Translations under genes and position numbers: made by a program
From: CAIUPE01 sp046091665
Lineage (GTDB): Bacteria; Pseudomonadota; Alphaproteobacteria; Rhizobiales; Beijerinckiaceae
NCBI GenBank assembly: GCA_046091665.1
Contig: JBJTCD010000017.1
Coordinates: 1 to 64,000, forward strand
Length of the DNA stretch: 64,000 bases
Reading direction: 5' to 3'
Notes under the pieces: model-generated
The model's database searches: none
What the model was told of the DNA's origin: nothing
Seen by the model: only the letters and a program-made list of their open reading frames with translations
Part shown: positions 33,448 through 41,830 of the stretch, in pieces
How the letters are laid out: every line of letters begins with the position of its first letter
Numbering within the stretch: the stretch's first letter is position 1

Positions 33448-34578
33448 TCAAATTGTATAAGAGCGCAAAGGCGGAAAGCCGTTAAAGGCCACAGCTGAAT
33501 AAGTAGTCGTGTAAGCGCCCGTGCCTTCAATCAAAACCTTGTCGCCAATCTCAAGCGAGACAGGGAGAAGATAAGGTGTCTTCTCATACAACACGTCGGC
33601 TGAATCGCATGTTGGGCCTGCAAGCACACAAGGTGTCATCTCAGCACCATCATGGCGTGTGCGGATCGGATACCGAATGGCTTCATCCATCGTCTCTGCA
33701 AGACCGCCAAATTTGCCGATGTCGAGATAAACCCAACGCACATCATCTTCTTCCGACTTCTTCGAAATCAGAACAACTTCTGCTTCGATCACACCGGCAT
33801 TGCCGACCATGCCGCGACCGGGCTCGATGATTGTTTCAGGCATGTGATTGCCGAAATGTTTCACAAGACCGCGATAAATCGCGTCACCATAATTCTCAAC
33901 ACCGGGGACGGGTTTCAAATAACGCGTCGGGAAGCCACCGCCGAGATTGACCATCGAGAGATGAATGCCGCGCTCGGCGCATTCTTTGAAAATCGCCGAC
34001 GAAGAAGCAAGCGCTTGATCCCACGCATCAACATTGCCTTGCTGCGAGCCGACATGGAATGACACGCCATAGGCTTCGAGGCCCAAGCGATGCGCATGTT
34101 CAAGCACATCGGTTGCCATTTCAGGAACACAACCGAATTTACGCGAGAGCGGCCATTCTGCACCTGCGCCATCACAAAGGATGCGGCAGAACACGCGCGA
34201 CTCTGGTGCCACGCGCGCAATCTTTTCAACTTCTGCTTTGCAATCAACCGCGAAGAGACGCACGCCAAGCGTAAACGCGGTTTCGATATCGCGCTCTTTC
34301 TTGATCGTGTTACCGAAGGAAATACGATCCGCCGTGGCACCCGCCGCGAGCGCCATTTCAATTTCGGCGACAGACGCTGTGTCAAAGCAAGAACCGAGTG
34401 AAGCGAGTAAACGCAGGATCTGCGGATCGGGATTGGCCTTCACCGCATAAAACACGCGCGTGTCAGGAAGCGAGCGCGCAAAGGCATTGTAATTGTCGCG
34501 AACGACATCGAGATCGACAACAACGCAAGGACCGTCCTCACGTCGGGTGCGCAAAAATTCACGAATACGTGCGGTCAT
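33448..34578 (-). CDS. speF: Ornithine/lysine decarboxylase, fold type III
   Basis: A 376-residue PLP-dependent decarboxylase of the alanine-racemase-like (eukaryotic ODC) type. PLP-Lys in FYAVKANPDPQIL near residue 46, HVGSQQGNVDAW near 176, GGGFPTRYL near 213, EPGRGMVGNAG near 258 and the active-site Cys motif VLAGPTCDSADVLYEK near 307, the last formed across the dimer. It makes putrescine from ornithine (and perhaps cadaverine from lysine). GGAGGAG precedes the ATG. A ~400-nt structured leader upstream suggests control by a speF-type RNA element. Confidence 0.92.
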   Translation of the reverse strand: MTARIREFLRTRREDGPCVVVDLDVVRDNYNAFARSLPDTRVFYAVKANPDPQILRLLASLGSCFDTASVAEIEMALAAGATADRISFGNTIKKERDIETAFTLGVRLFAVDCKAEVEKIARVAPESRVFCRILCDGAGAEWPLSRKFGCVPEMATDVLEHAHRLGLEAYGVSFHVGSQQGNVDAWDQALASSSAIFKECAERGIHLSMVNLGGGFPTRYLKPVPGVENYGDAIYRGLVKHFGNHMPETIIEPGRGMVGNAGVIEAEVVLISKKSEEDDVRWVYLDIGKFGGLAETMDEAIRYPIRTRHDGAEMTPCVLAGPTCDSADVLYEKTPYLLPVSLEIGDKVLIEGTGAYTTTYSAVAFNGFPPLRSYTI

Positions 34579-34977
34579 GGCACGAACTCCTCCACTGGGA
34601 AGCCATGAAAGGCTTCAGGTTGCAAAAGCCCCGGCTGTTGCATCGCCACCCCGACGCGTTGGAGACGCGAGGTTTCAATGGTCAAGCCGCTGTTGCTGCC
34701 GTGGATTGGAAGGAGTCTCCCTCCGCACGCCTGGCAAAGATGGACAAGCCTCTTCGGATTCCATGCCTTTGGAGGGCACAGAGAGACCAAAAAAGCCCGC
34801 TCCGTCGTTGCTTTAAGTCGCGTCCCTCGGGGAGAACGAGGTACGCCGGTTTCGCCTCCGGCTGCCGATTGATTATCGGATCCATCGAGAAGACTGATGG
34901 ACCCGGGCGGCTGTCCGGCCTCTTGTCCGGATGCCCACCAACCGACACACGACCACAGGCACGTGCGAAATTGGGCA
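34579..34977 (-). promoter_or_regulatory. Long structured 5' leader of ODC gene (speF motif candidate)
   Basis: From the predicted start at about 34977 to the ATG there are ~400 nt without a credible ORF but with several hairpins, for example 34878-34904 (GGGTCCATC/GATGGATCC) and 34827-34843 (CCTCG/CGAGG), plus a mid-leader T-run near 34784-34789 that could be an attenuator. A long conserved leader (speF motif) is known before this gene class in Hyphomicrobiales. Match not tested. Confidence 0.6.
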
Positions 34978-34983
34978 AGGGCG

Positions 34984-35012
34984 GAATTAGGGTTATCGCA
35001 CCCCCAATGCAA
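34984..35012 (-). promoter_or_regulatory. Promoter of ODC leader
   Basis: On the minus strand TTGCAT (35007-35012), a 17-nt spacer and TAATTC (34984-34989) form a sigma-70-like promoter in front of the long leader. Confidence 0.5.
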
Positions 35013-35099
35013 GTGTTTTTTTCGTCACAAATCTGTCTAACTGCAAAAAAATCTGCGGACGGAGTTCACGAAAGGGAAAAGAAGGGAGGGGCGATGCCC

Positions 35100-37508
35100 T
35101 CACGGCATCAGAAAACCATAGTCGAACACAAGCGGGCGGAGCTTGTCGCCGAGATCGCGATAGGCGCTTTCGAACTCGGCAAAATCGACCGGGGCACTGT
35201 CGCCCATCTCGTTGCGGCGTTTCAGCGCGTTGCGGATTTGATACCAGCCGACATCGGCGCGGTTGAGTTTTAATTCGTCGCGAATGATGAAAGGTGGCGT
35301 CTCGGCAAAATAAGCGCGCCAGAGCATGCTGCCCGCGTTGAGCACCGCTTGCGCTTCGGGGGATAGGGACTTGTCAGCAAGATAGCGGACCATGAAATCC
35401 GATTCGAAACGGTCCGGCGCGTTGACTTCGGACTCAGTGAACGGAATGAAATGGTTGACGAGCGACCAATTGCGCCCGTTCCACTCCAAGCCATCGGCAC
35501 CAGCCGTTAAATTACTACCATTGAACAACATCCAGATCAGACAATCGCTTTTGAACTCATCGGGCAGCGGCACCGAAGGTTGCAAAAATTGATCGCGATC
35601 ATTGATCCAAGTTGGTTTGATGAGACGACGCACGGCGAAGACGATGGCGGCCTGCCAGAGATTTTCGGGAGTGACGTAGAAGCCGTTACCGGAACTGAAA
35701 ACAGATGAAAGCAAGGCTGTTTGATTAGCTTGTTGCATATCATTGCCATTGCACCAAAAATAGCCAATCGCGTCTTTTCGCCACGATGTTACTTTTGCGT
35801 GCTTATCCTGCGGTTGAACGGCATTTCTTAGCGGAATTGTCTTAGAATCAGTGTTGAGACGAGGCATCCATAAATTTAAATAACTTGATCTTGGAAGATT
35901 ATGAAAATTCTTTATACCTTGAGGAACAGCATTACGGTCTAATATATCGACACTAATTTTTGTAATAGGAGTCTTAATTTTTGAAACCTGATCAATTTGC
36001 CATACCAAAAATCCGATAGGAAAATTACCGTTCAATCCATCAAACGCTTTGCTATGAACAATAAATCCGTCCAGAAATAGAGCGTTCCAGTTTTGTCTAA
36101 ATTCTTCAAAATTAAAAGCGTTAACGTATTTTAGAGTGCTAAAAATTCCAACAGTTGCGTTAGGTATTTCTGACGAAATCCGTACAATAAATTGCGCGAA
36201 CAACTCACGTGTTGCGTAACCGTAATCGCTCATTCCTAATGAAATTAGTGTCTTTGAAACGCCCGTTTTACTCTCGGAAGGATTGCCAGACACAATGTTG
36301 TCCGAATTGGTCGCCTCCGCATAAGGCGGGTTGATCAGCACCAGAATCTTTTTGGCATTTGGCTTGCCCGCTTTGGCGTCGGCAATCGCATCGCGCAACG
36401 CTTGCGGCATTTTGTTCGTGAGGCTGTAATCAATCTGGCCGAAATCATCAATATCATCATTCAGATAATCATATTGAAACCGCGTTGCGGCAACGCATGT
36501 GCGCGTGGCGCGCATCACATCAATATCCGCCTGATCAAGCGTTGACATGAAAATATTGCGATGATTGGAATGTTTGACTTCCAGATCGCCAACACCGCAG
36601 CACATATCCCACACGATATAATTGCGCTGCCAATTTTTGCCCAAAGTCTCGGCAAGCTTGTCATAGGCTTTATCAACCACATGCAGCGGCGTGTAAAACG
36701 CGCCTTTGAAACTGCGCTCATCAAGCGGAATGAGACTGTCGCGCCGCTCCAATAAATAATTGCGAAATTCTTCTGCAGGCGGGCGATGATAAATCGCCCA
36801 GAATTGGCGATAGCCTTCGCGATTGCCGAGCGGGTAGAGCTTACCCTCTAACATAAAGACGGGCTGATTATTCTTATGCAATAATTCAGCCGGTAAATTC
36901 TCATGCGTTGAAATCGTTCCGTCGCTCATAATGTCAGCGAAAAACAAGAGATTATATTTCTCCTCCGGTACGCCCGAAATTTCGCGCCCGATCATCTCGA
37001 CCCATTTATCGAAGACTTGCTTGAGATTATCGGGCGTAATCGGTGTGCGGATAATGACGCCCGAACGGATCGCTTCCTTCACCGTTGTGATAAATTCGGA
37101 TTCATGAGTCTTGAGCTTGAATGAAACGAGATAGGTGCCGATATAGCTCGACACTTCGTCAAGCGCTTCTTGCGGAAACTGGCTCGCCGATTTGCCCCAT
37201 TTAATCGTTTTCTTTTTGAGAAACGGAATCACATCCGCCGATTGCATCAAGGCGGCTTTTTCCGTGTCGATCACCGCAAGAAAGGGCGGAACATGCTCGC
37301 CTTTGTCCAGCGCCACCTGCACATAATGCAGAAGTTGCGTGAACATTGCATAGCTTGATGTAGGCTTATCTTTTGCCTCAAACCAAATTTCTTTGGTTTG
37401 AATATCGACAAGATTCTTGCTGTAATTTTTGAGCCCCAACGCCTTGATGTAAGCGTCTTTGACGTCTTCTTCCGTCCGCGTCGATTGCAGTTTTTCGTAA
37501 AGGCTCAT
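35100..37508 (-). CDS. Solitary type IIG-like restriction enzyme / N6-adenine methylase
   Basis: An 802-residue protein. N-terminal ~120 residues resemble a PD-(D/E)xK nuclease (VDIQTKEIWFEAKDK with Asp then FEAK, followed by helix MFTQLLHYVQ). The methylase core has motif X GAFYTPLHVVDKA near 290, motif I YIVWDMCCGVGDLE near 318 and catalytic motif IV LVLINPPYAEA near 405. The C-terminal half should hold target recognition. This fits a single-polypeptide type IIG/IIL system; no separate restriction, specificity or methylase gene is nearby. The segment about 35,800-36,300 is visibly AT-richer than its neighbours, a sign of foreign origin. Nuclease assignment is less sure than methylase. Confidence 0.78.
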   Translation of the reverse strand: MSLYEKLQSTRTEEDVKDAYIKALGLKNYSKNLVDIQTKEIWFEAKDKPTSSYAMFTQLLHYVQVALDKGEHVPPFLAVIDTEKAALMQSADVIPFLKKKTIKWGKSASQFPQEALDEVSSYIGTYLVSFKLKTHESEFITTVKEAIRSGVIIRTPITPDNLKQVFDKWVEMIGREISGVPEEKYNLLFFADIMSDGTISTHENLPAELLHKNNQPVFMLEGKLYPLGNREGYRQFWAIYHRPPAEEFRNYLLERRDSLIPLDERSFKGAFYTPLHVVDKAYDKLAETLGKNWQRNYIVWDMCCGVGDLEVKHSNHRNIFMSTLDQADIDVMRATRTCVAATRFQYDYLNDDIDDFGQIDYSLTNKMPQALRDAIADAKAGKPNAKKILVLINPPYAEATNSDNIVSGNPSESKTGVSKTLISLGMSDYGYATRELFAQFIVRISSEIPNATVGIFSTLKYVNAFNFEEFRQNWNALFLDGFIVHSKAFDGLNGNFPIGFLVWQIDQVSKIKTPITKISVDILDRNAVPQGIKNFHNLPRSSYLNLWMPRLNTDSKTIPLRNAVQPQDKHAKVTSWRKDAIGYFWCNGNDMQQANQTALLSSVFSSGNGFYVTPENLWQAAIVFAVRRLIKPTWINDRDQFLQPSVPLPDEFKSDCLIWMLFNGSNLTAGADGLEWNGRNWSLVNHFIPFTESEVNAPDRFESDFMVRYLADKSLSPEAQAVLNAGSMLWRAYFAETPPFIIRDELKLNRADVGWYQIRNALKRRNEMGDSAPVDFAEFESAYRDLGDKLRPLVFDYGFLMP

Positions 37509-37633
37509 GCGGGACCAAGGGTAAGAGGCGTTTTTATAGGCGTTAAGACATCGACATCGGCTTCACGTGGACGGATCGGCCACAAAGAAGGAAAAACGCA
37601 AAACCCGTTGGGACTTTGAATTATTTTACATAA

Positions 37634-37648
37634 TTGACGTTACGTCAA
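37634..37648. promoter_or_regulatory. TTGACGT-T-ACGTCAA dyad upstream of the type IIG gene
   Basis: A perfect 7-bp dyad with a one-base centre, 126 bp before the ATG of the restriction-methylase gene and containing a TTGAC-like -35. It could be the binding site of a regulator of that gene; no controller gene is adjacent. Confidence 0.4.
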
Positions 37649-37690
37649 TTTTATAAAAAAAGCATGAGTTTAATTTTAATCGCGCATGAA

Positions 37691-37713
37691 AAAAGCCGCC
37701 CTGAGGCGGCTTT
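37691..37713 (-). terminator. Hairpin terminator downstream of higBA
   Basis: AAAGCCGCC and GGCGGCTTT pair around CTGA. In minus direction the stem is followed by a T-run, so it can end transcripts coming from higBA. Confidence 0.7.
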
Positions 37714-37737
37714 CGTGAGTTTAACCATGCGACGGCT

Positions 37738-37779
37738 CTACCCCACCGGATGGACCTTGCGGCAATGGCGCGCTATGTC
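37738..37779. repeat. Left copy of 42-bp direct repeat (duplicated deacetylase 3' end)
   Basis: 38 of 42 bases match 38473-38514, the last 13 codons and stop of the deacetylase gene. Read on the minus strand it still encodes DIARHCRKVHPVG-stop versus DIARHWRKVHPAG-stop. The two copies flank higBA, 735 bp apart. Confidence 0.85.
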
Positions 37780-37854
37780 AGTCCGCTCAGCGAATCAATT
37801 TGAGATAATCGAGGACATCAAATTTTGAAAGTTTGATCATCTGATTGTGTCTGC

Positions 37855-38184
37855 TCACGCTTTCCTCGGCGTGATTCCGGCAAGCACGCCGGCTAATTCA
37901 CGGCGCTCTTGCATCAGTTCAAATTGCATTTGCAGGCCTAAGAAAAAACCCTCGGACACACCGAAATAGCGGGCGAGCCGCAAATCGGTGTTCGCGGTGA
38001 CGGCGCGTTTGCCCAAGATAATCTCGTTGATGCGGCGGGGCGATACGCCGATCGCTTTGGCAAGCGCGGTTTGGCTGATGCCGAGAGGCTCTAGAAAATC
38101 CTCCGCCAGCACGTCGCCCGCGTGCGGATTGTAGAGCAGATCATCGGTGGTAATCGATGATACTGACGCGGAAGGCCTCGCCAT
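37855..38184 (-). CDS. higA: HigA-family antitoxin
   Basis: A 109-residue XRE-type antitoxin of the HigA/VapI class. The helix-turn-helix is FLEPLGISQTALAKAIGVSP followed by RRINEIILGKRAVTANTDLR, and the C-terminal helices (FFLGLQMQFELMQERRELAG) complete the fold. ATG 38184 is chosen; the reading from 38217 would overlap the toxin more. It overlaps the 3' end of higB by 44 nt, in the toxin-first order typical of HigBA. It should bind toxin and repress the operon at the palindrome upstream. Confidence 0.88.
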   Translation of the reverse strand: MARPSASVSSITTDDLLYNPHAGDVLAEDFLEPLGISQTALAKAIGVSPRRINEIILGKRAVTANTDLRLARYFGVSEGFFLGLQMQFELMQERRELAGVLAGITPRKA

Positions 38185-38425
38185 TTTGCCAGACGAAACA
38201 GATGCGCCATTGGTCATTGATGCGAATACTCCATTGCCCCTTTAAATCACCGCGCAAGGCTTCGAGACGATTGCCCGGCGGAATGCGTAAATCCTCAATC
38301 AATTTGGCCTGATGGATGAGACGTAACTTTCGCAAAGCCGTATCTTGAATGGTGCGCGGCAATTTGCGGCTTACACGGCCTTCCCAAATCGTCTCTGTTT
38401 CCAGGTCACCAAAAGATTTGATCAT
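38141..38425 (-). CDS. higB: HigB/RelE-family toxin
   Basis: A 94-residue RelE-superfamily ribosome-dependent mRNase of the HigB type: MIKSFGDLETETIWEG at the start, RKLPRTIQDTALRKLRLIHQ helices, then PPGNRLEALRGDLKGQWSIR and INDQWRICFVWQ, with the C-terminal VSIIDYHR that supplies catalytic His/Tyr. All look intact. No Shine-Dalgarno sequence is visible; TATAA directly abuts the ATG, so translation may start on a leaderless or very short message. Confidence 0.9.
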   Translation of the reverse strand: MIKSFGDLETETIWEGRVSRKLPRTIQDTALRKLRLIHQAKLIEDLRIPPGNRLEALRGDLKGQWSIRINDQWRICFVWQNGEAFRVSIIDYHR

Positions 38426-38433
38426 TTATACCG

Positions 38434-38445
38434 CATAACGTTATG
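38434..38445. promoter_or_regulatory. CATAACGTTATG operator of higBA
   Basis: A perfect 12-bp palindrome 9 bp upstream of the higB start, between TTGCAA and TATAAA. Position and symmetry fit a HigA repressor site overlapping the promoter. Confidence 0.6.
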
Positions 38446-38472
38446 AGTTGCAAGTTACAGGAGCAATCGCCC

Positions 38473-38514
38473 CTACCCCGCCGGATGGACCTTGCGCCAA
38501 TGGCGGGCGATGTC
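38473..38514. repeat. Right copy of 42-bp direct repeat (intact deacetylase 3' end)
   Basis: This copy lies within the functional gene and starts exactly at its TAG stop. See the left copy at 37738-37779. The arrangement resembles a small element bounded by a gene-end duplication. Confidence 0.85.
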
Positions 38515-39387
38515 GATGCGGCGGGCGACCCAGACGTGATCGTGGCTTTGCACATAATCGAGGAATTTTTCGAGCGCGAGCGCGCGACCGGGGCGCCCCA
38601 CCAAGCGGCAATGAAGCCCGATATTCATCATCTTCGGCGCGCCTTCTGCACCCTCACGATAAAGCATGTCGAAATTGTCTTTGAGATAAGAATAGAAATG
38701 CTCGCCCGTATTGAAGCCTTGTGGCGTCGCAAAACGCATATCATTCGCATCAAGCGTATAGGGAATGATGAGATGCGGGCCTTTCGGGCCATGAACCCAA
38801 TAAGGAAGATCATCGGCATAAGTGTCGGATGAATAGAGAAAGCCGCCTTCTTCCATCACGAGCTGCTGCGTGTTCATAGAGCAACGGCCTGTATACCAAC
38901 CGAGCGGACGCTCGCCTGTCAGCTCCTTGTGAAGCTTGATTGATTCAGCAATTTGCTGGCGCTCGTCCTCCATCGGCATATCTTTATGCTCGACCCATTT
39001 GAGGCCATGTGAAGCGATTTCCCACTCCGCATCCATCATCGCTTTCAACTGATCGGGCGAACGCATCAAAGCTGTTGTCACGCCATAGCAGGTGACCGGC
39101 ATATTGCGTTTGGTGAACATGCGATAAAGCCGCCAGAAACCGGCACGCGCACCATATTCATAAATCGATTCCATATTCCAATGGCGTTGGCCCGGCCATT
39201 GTGCGGCACCAACAATTTCTGAAAGAAAGGCTTCGGATGCGGCATCGCCATGAAGAATGTTGTTCTCGCCGCCCTCCTCATAATTGACAACAAATTGAAC
39301 GCAAATATTTGCACCACCGGGCCATTGCGGATCGGGTGTATGACGGCCATAGCCTTTCATATCGCGCGGATAAATCTCTTGAGCCAT
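38473..39387 (-). CDS. Polysaccharide deacetylase, PuuE allantoinase-like
   Basis: A 304-residue NodB-fold hydrolase of the PuuE type, cofactor-light allantoinases that open allantoin in purine breakdown. Seen: DMKGYGRHTPDPQWPGGANI at the N-terminus, VNYEEGGENNILHGD near residue 34, EYGARAGFWRLYRMF near 77, EIASHGLKWVEHKDM near 124, WYTGRCSMNTQQLV near 162 and MMNIGLHCRLVGRPGRA near 254. These blocks are typical of PuuE. No urate or allantoate genes are adjacent, so the substrate could differ. GAGGGAG precedes the ATG. Its last 42 bp are duplicated beyond higBA. Confidence 0.87.
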   Translation of the reverse strand: MAQEIYPRDMKGYGRHTPDPQWPGGANICVQFVVNYEEGGENNILHGDAASEAFLSEIVGAAQWPGQRHWNMESIYEYGARAGFWRLYRMFTKRNMPVTCYGVTTALMRSPDQLKAMMDAEWEIASHGLKWVEHKDMPMEDERQQIAESIKLHKELTGERPLGWYTGRCSMNTQQLVMEEGGFLYSSDTYADDLPYWVHGPKGPHLIIPYTLDANDMRFATPQGFNTGEHFYSYLKDNFDMLYREGAEGAPKMMNIGLHCRLVGRPGRALALEKFLDYVQSHDHVWVARRIDIARHWRKVHPAG

Positions 39388-39426
39388 GACGTTACTCCCT
39401 CAGATCTTCTTTGTAGTGATTGTCGT

Positions 39427-40758
39427 TTAGATCAGGCCCAAGAAACCAAGACCCGATCCCGCAAGAATGGTGAGCATAAGAACAGCCCATAGAGGCCATC
39501 GCAACAGAAAAAACATCAGCGCCGCGAAACTTGAAAGTAAGACCGCTTCGATCTGAAAACTGGCCCAAGAGACCAGCGGCATGCGCATAAGCCCTGCTTC
39601 ATAGGTCGTCACATTTGCAAAGAAGAGATGAAGCGCGAACCACACGCCGACCCATGCAATGACGCCAACGACAATGGAAGTGATCGCTTTCAGTGCGGAT
39701 GCGAGTCTTTGATAGGTTCTCAACCGTTCAAAAAGCGGTGCGCCTGCAAAGATAAAGAGAAAACTTGGAGCGAAGGTCATCCACACTGTCAGTGCTGATC
39801 CTATTATTGCAGCGAGGAGCGGAGAGAGAGGCGCAGCCGCACGATGAGCGGCAAGAAAGCCAACAAATTGAGTGACAAGAATTGTGGGCCCGGGTGTCGT
39901 CTCTGCAAGACCCAAACCATCCGACATCTCAATCGACGAGAGCCATGATTTTGTTTCAACCGCTGTCTGCGCGAGCCACGCCAAAAGCGCATAAGCACCG
40001 CCAAAACTCAAACTCGCAAGTTTTGCAAAGAACAAACCGATGTCAAAAAGCCGATGCTCCATGCCAAGACTGAGCGCGATAAAAATCAACGGACTAAACC
40101 AAATGACAAGCCAAAAAAAAGCGCGCTTTAAAAGAGCGCTCCAATTGATCGAATCCAAGTGATGGTCATCACTTATCTCGCGCACGCCAAACAATGAAGG
40201 AAAAATCAGATCAAGAATATAAGCAGATATTGCGGCTGCAAGAATGAGAATTGGAAAAGGAATTGTGGTGAGCGCCATGGCAAGAAAAGCTATGAACGCA
40301 AAGACAAAAGAAATTTTATTGATAAAGGCACGACGCGCTAGACGTATAACCGCATGAATGATCAATGAGAGAACCGCGCATTTCAACCCGAAGAACAAAG
40401 ACGCCACAGAAGGATACGCGCCGTAATAGACATAGAGCGTTGAGAGACCGAGCATCACAAAAGCGCCGGGGAACACAAATAAAATGCCCGCAATAAGACC
40501 GCCACTCACGCCTGAAAAACGCCAACCAAGATAGGTCGCCAATTGCTGTGCTTCGGGCCCGGGGAGAAGCATGCAAAGATTAAGCGCATGAAGAAATGAA
40601 CGCTCGTCAATCAAACGCCGCTCTTCAACAAATTCACGGTGAAGAAGCGCGATCTGCGCGGCCGCCCCACCGAAAGAGAGGCAGCCGATTTTGAACCACG
40701 TCTTCGCCATGGGATCATTGACGGTCGGCAAGTGATGGCTCTGCGTTCGGTCTTCCAC
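39427..40758 (-). CDS. chrA: Chromate transporter, ChrA family
   Basis: A 443-residue CHR-superfamily protein made of two homologous halves, each beginning with a FGG motif: KIGCLSFGGAAAQIAL near residue 24 and LASLSFGGAYALLAWL near 247. The first half has LPGPEAQQLATYLG near 68 and the second AETTPGPTILVTQFVGFLAA near 285, the signature loops of ChrA. About ten to twelve membrane segments. Characterised members export chromate by a proton-linked mechanism; many chromosomal ones have unknown natural substrate. The start is GTG 40758, ATG 40710 being possible. Confidence 0.9.
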   Translation of the reverse strand: MEDRTQSHHLPTVNDPMAKTWFKIGCLSFGGAAAQIALLHREFVEERRLIDERSFLHALNLCMLLPGPEAQQLATYLGWRFSGVSGGLIAGILFVFPGAFVMLGLSTLYVYYGAYPSVASLFFGLKCAVLSLIIHAVIRLARRAFINKISFVFAFIAFLAMALTTIPFPILILAAAISAYILDLIFPSLFGVREISDDHHLDSINWSALLKRAFFWLVIWFSPLIFIALSLGMEHRLFDIGLFFAKLASLSFGGAYALLAWLAQTAVETKSWLSSIEMSDGLGLAETTPGPTILVTQFVGFLAAHRAAAPLSPLLAAIIGSALTVWMTFAPSFLFIFAGAPLFERLRTYQRLASALKAITSIVVGVIAWVGVWFALHLFFANVTTYEAGLMRMPLVSWASFQIEAVLLSSFAALMFFLLRWPLWAVLMLTILAGSGLGFLGLI

Positions 40759-40909
40759 GTCAACACCCGCTTAGCTCGCATAGAGAGCAAGAATTTCACA
40801 GCCACTATTGCCAAATTGTGACAAAGCTGCAACGGGGCTCTGCTGAAACCGGGGTCGCCAAAGTCGATCGCGCTCGCTATGAAGCCTCACTGTTTTAAGA
40901 ACGAGATCC

Positions 40910-41815
40910 ATGAGCCCTAACGCCCATCAGCCGCGTGACGAAAAAATCAACCGCTTGATCGGTATCGGCCTGATGTGCCTCACATTCTTGTGTTTCACCG
41001 GGCTTGATACGACCGCAAAATGGTTGAACCACTCGATTCCGACGATTCAAATCGTCTGGGCACGTTATACTTTCAGCGTGGTGCTTGTTCTTCTCGTCAT
41101 CAATCCGAAAACCAAACCGGGTGTCCTGACAACAAAAAAGCCTCTTGTTCAGATCATCCGCTCCTTGCTGCTTTTGCTCTCCACGCTCGCCAATTTCTTG
41201 GCGCTCAATTATCTGCAGCTTGCGCAAACCACAACAATCGCTTTGGCAACACCCCTGCTTGTGTCAGCGCTGAGCGGGCCCCTCTTAGGCGAGTCGGTCC
41301 CGCGTGATCGTTTCATTGCGATTGGCATCGGGTTTCTTGGCGTCGTCAGTGTCGCGCGCCCGGGCTTTGGCGGCATCCATCCGGTTGCCATTCTTTCTAT
41401 CTTGGGCATGTGTTGCTACGCTGGCTATGCGTTGATGACGCGTTTTCTCGTTGGTCATGATCAAACAGAGACGACGCTTGTTTATTCAGGCCTTGTGGGC
41501 GCCGTTATTCTTTCTTTTGGGTTGCCGCTTTTCTGGCAGGCGCCGCCGGATCTCTTCACCTGGGCTCTGATGTTATGCATGGGCCTTTTCGCGGCAATAG
41601 GTCATTTCTTTTTGATTACCGCACATCGCTTTGCGCCCGCCTATGTGCTCTCACCCTTTATGTATACACAGCTCGGATGGATGACTCTTTCAGGCTATCT
41701 TGTTTTTGGTGACGTGCCTGATTCATTCACCATCGCAGGCGGCGTGATTATTGTTTTATCCGGGCTTTACCTGATTTTTCAGGAAAGCCGCGGATTTTCT
41801 AAACAATTTGAATAA
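40910..41815 (+). CDS. EamA/DMT-superfamily transporter
   Basis: A 301-residue drug/metabolite-type transporter with ten membrane segments in two EamA repeats. The first repeat shows CFTGLDTTAKWLNHSIPTIQ and WARYTFSVVL, and ends at LLGESVPRDRFIAIGIGFLG near 125-145; the second ends with GYLVFGDVPDSFTIAGGVII near 265-285. DMT members export amino acids, nucleosides or sugars; substrate unknown. It diverges from chrA and converges with the dehydrogenase gene 15 nt downstream. Confidence 0.88.
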   Translation: MSPNAHQPRDEKINRLIGIGLMCLTFLCFTGLDTTAKWLNHSIPTIQIVWARYTFSVVLVLLVINPKTKPGVLTTKKPLVQIIRSLLLLLSTLANFLALNYLQLAQTTTIALATPLLVSALSGPLLGESVPRDRFIAIGIGFLGVVSVARPGFGGIHPVAILSILGMCCYAGYALMTRFLVGHDQTETTLVYSGLVGAVILSFGLPLFWQAPPDLFTWALMLCMGLFAAIGHFFLITAHRFAPAYVLSPFMYTQLGWMTLSGYLVFGDVPDSFTIAGGVIIVLSGLYLIFQESRGFSKQFE

Positions 41816-41830
41816 AGAGAAATCAGAATT

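Larger units (their letters stand above)
37509..37854. other. Gap holding hairpin and duplicated gene end
   Basis: 346 nt. Contents: an AT-rich start with the dyad-like TTGACGTTACGTCAA (37634-37648), the hairpin at 37691-37713, and the 42-bp copy of the deacetylase 3' end at 37738-37779. No ORF seems real. Confidence 0.5.

Noticed and set aside
34398..35273. 291-residue plus-strand ORF across the ODC start, leader and type IIG gene end
   Set aside because: Overlaps two well-supported genes antisense, low complexity and no family features; the region is better explained as a leader RNA.
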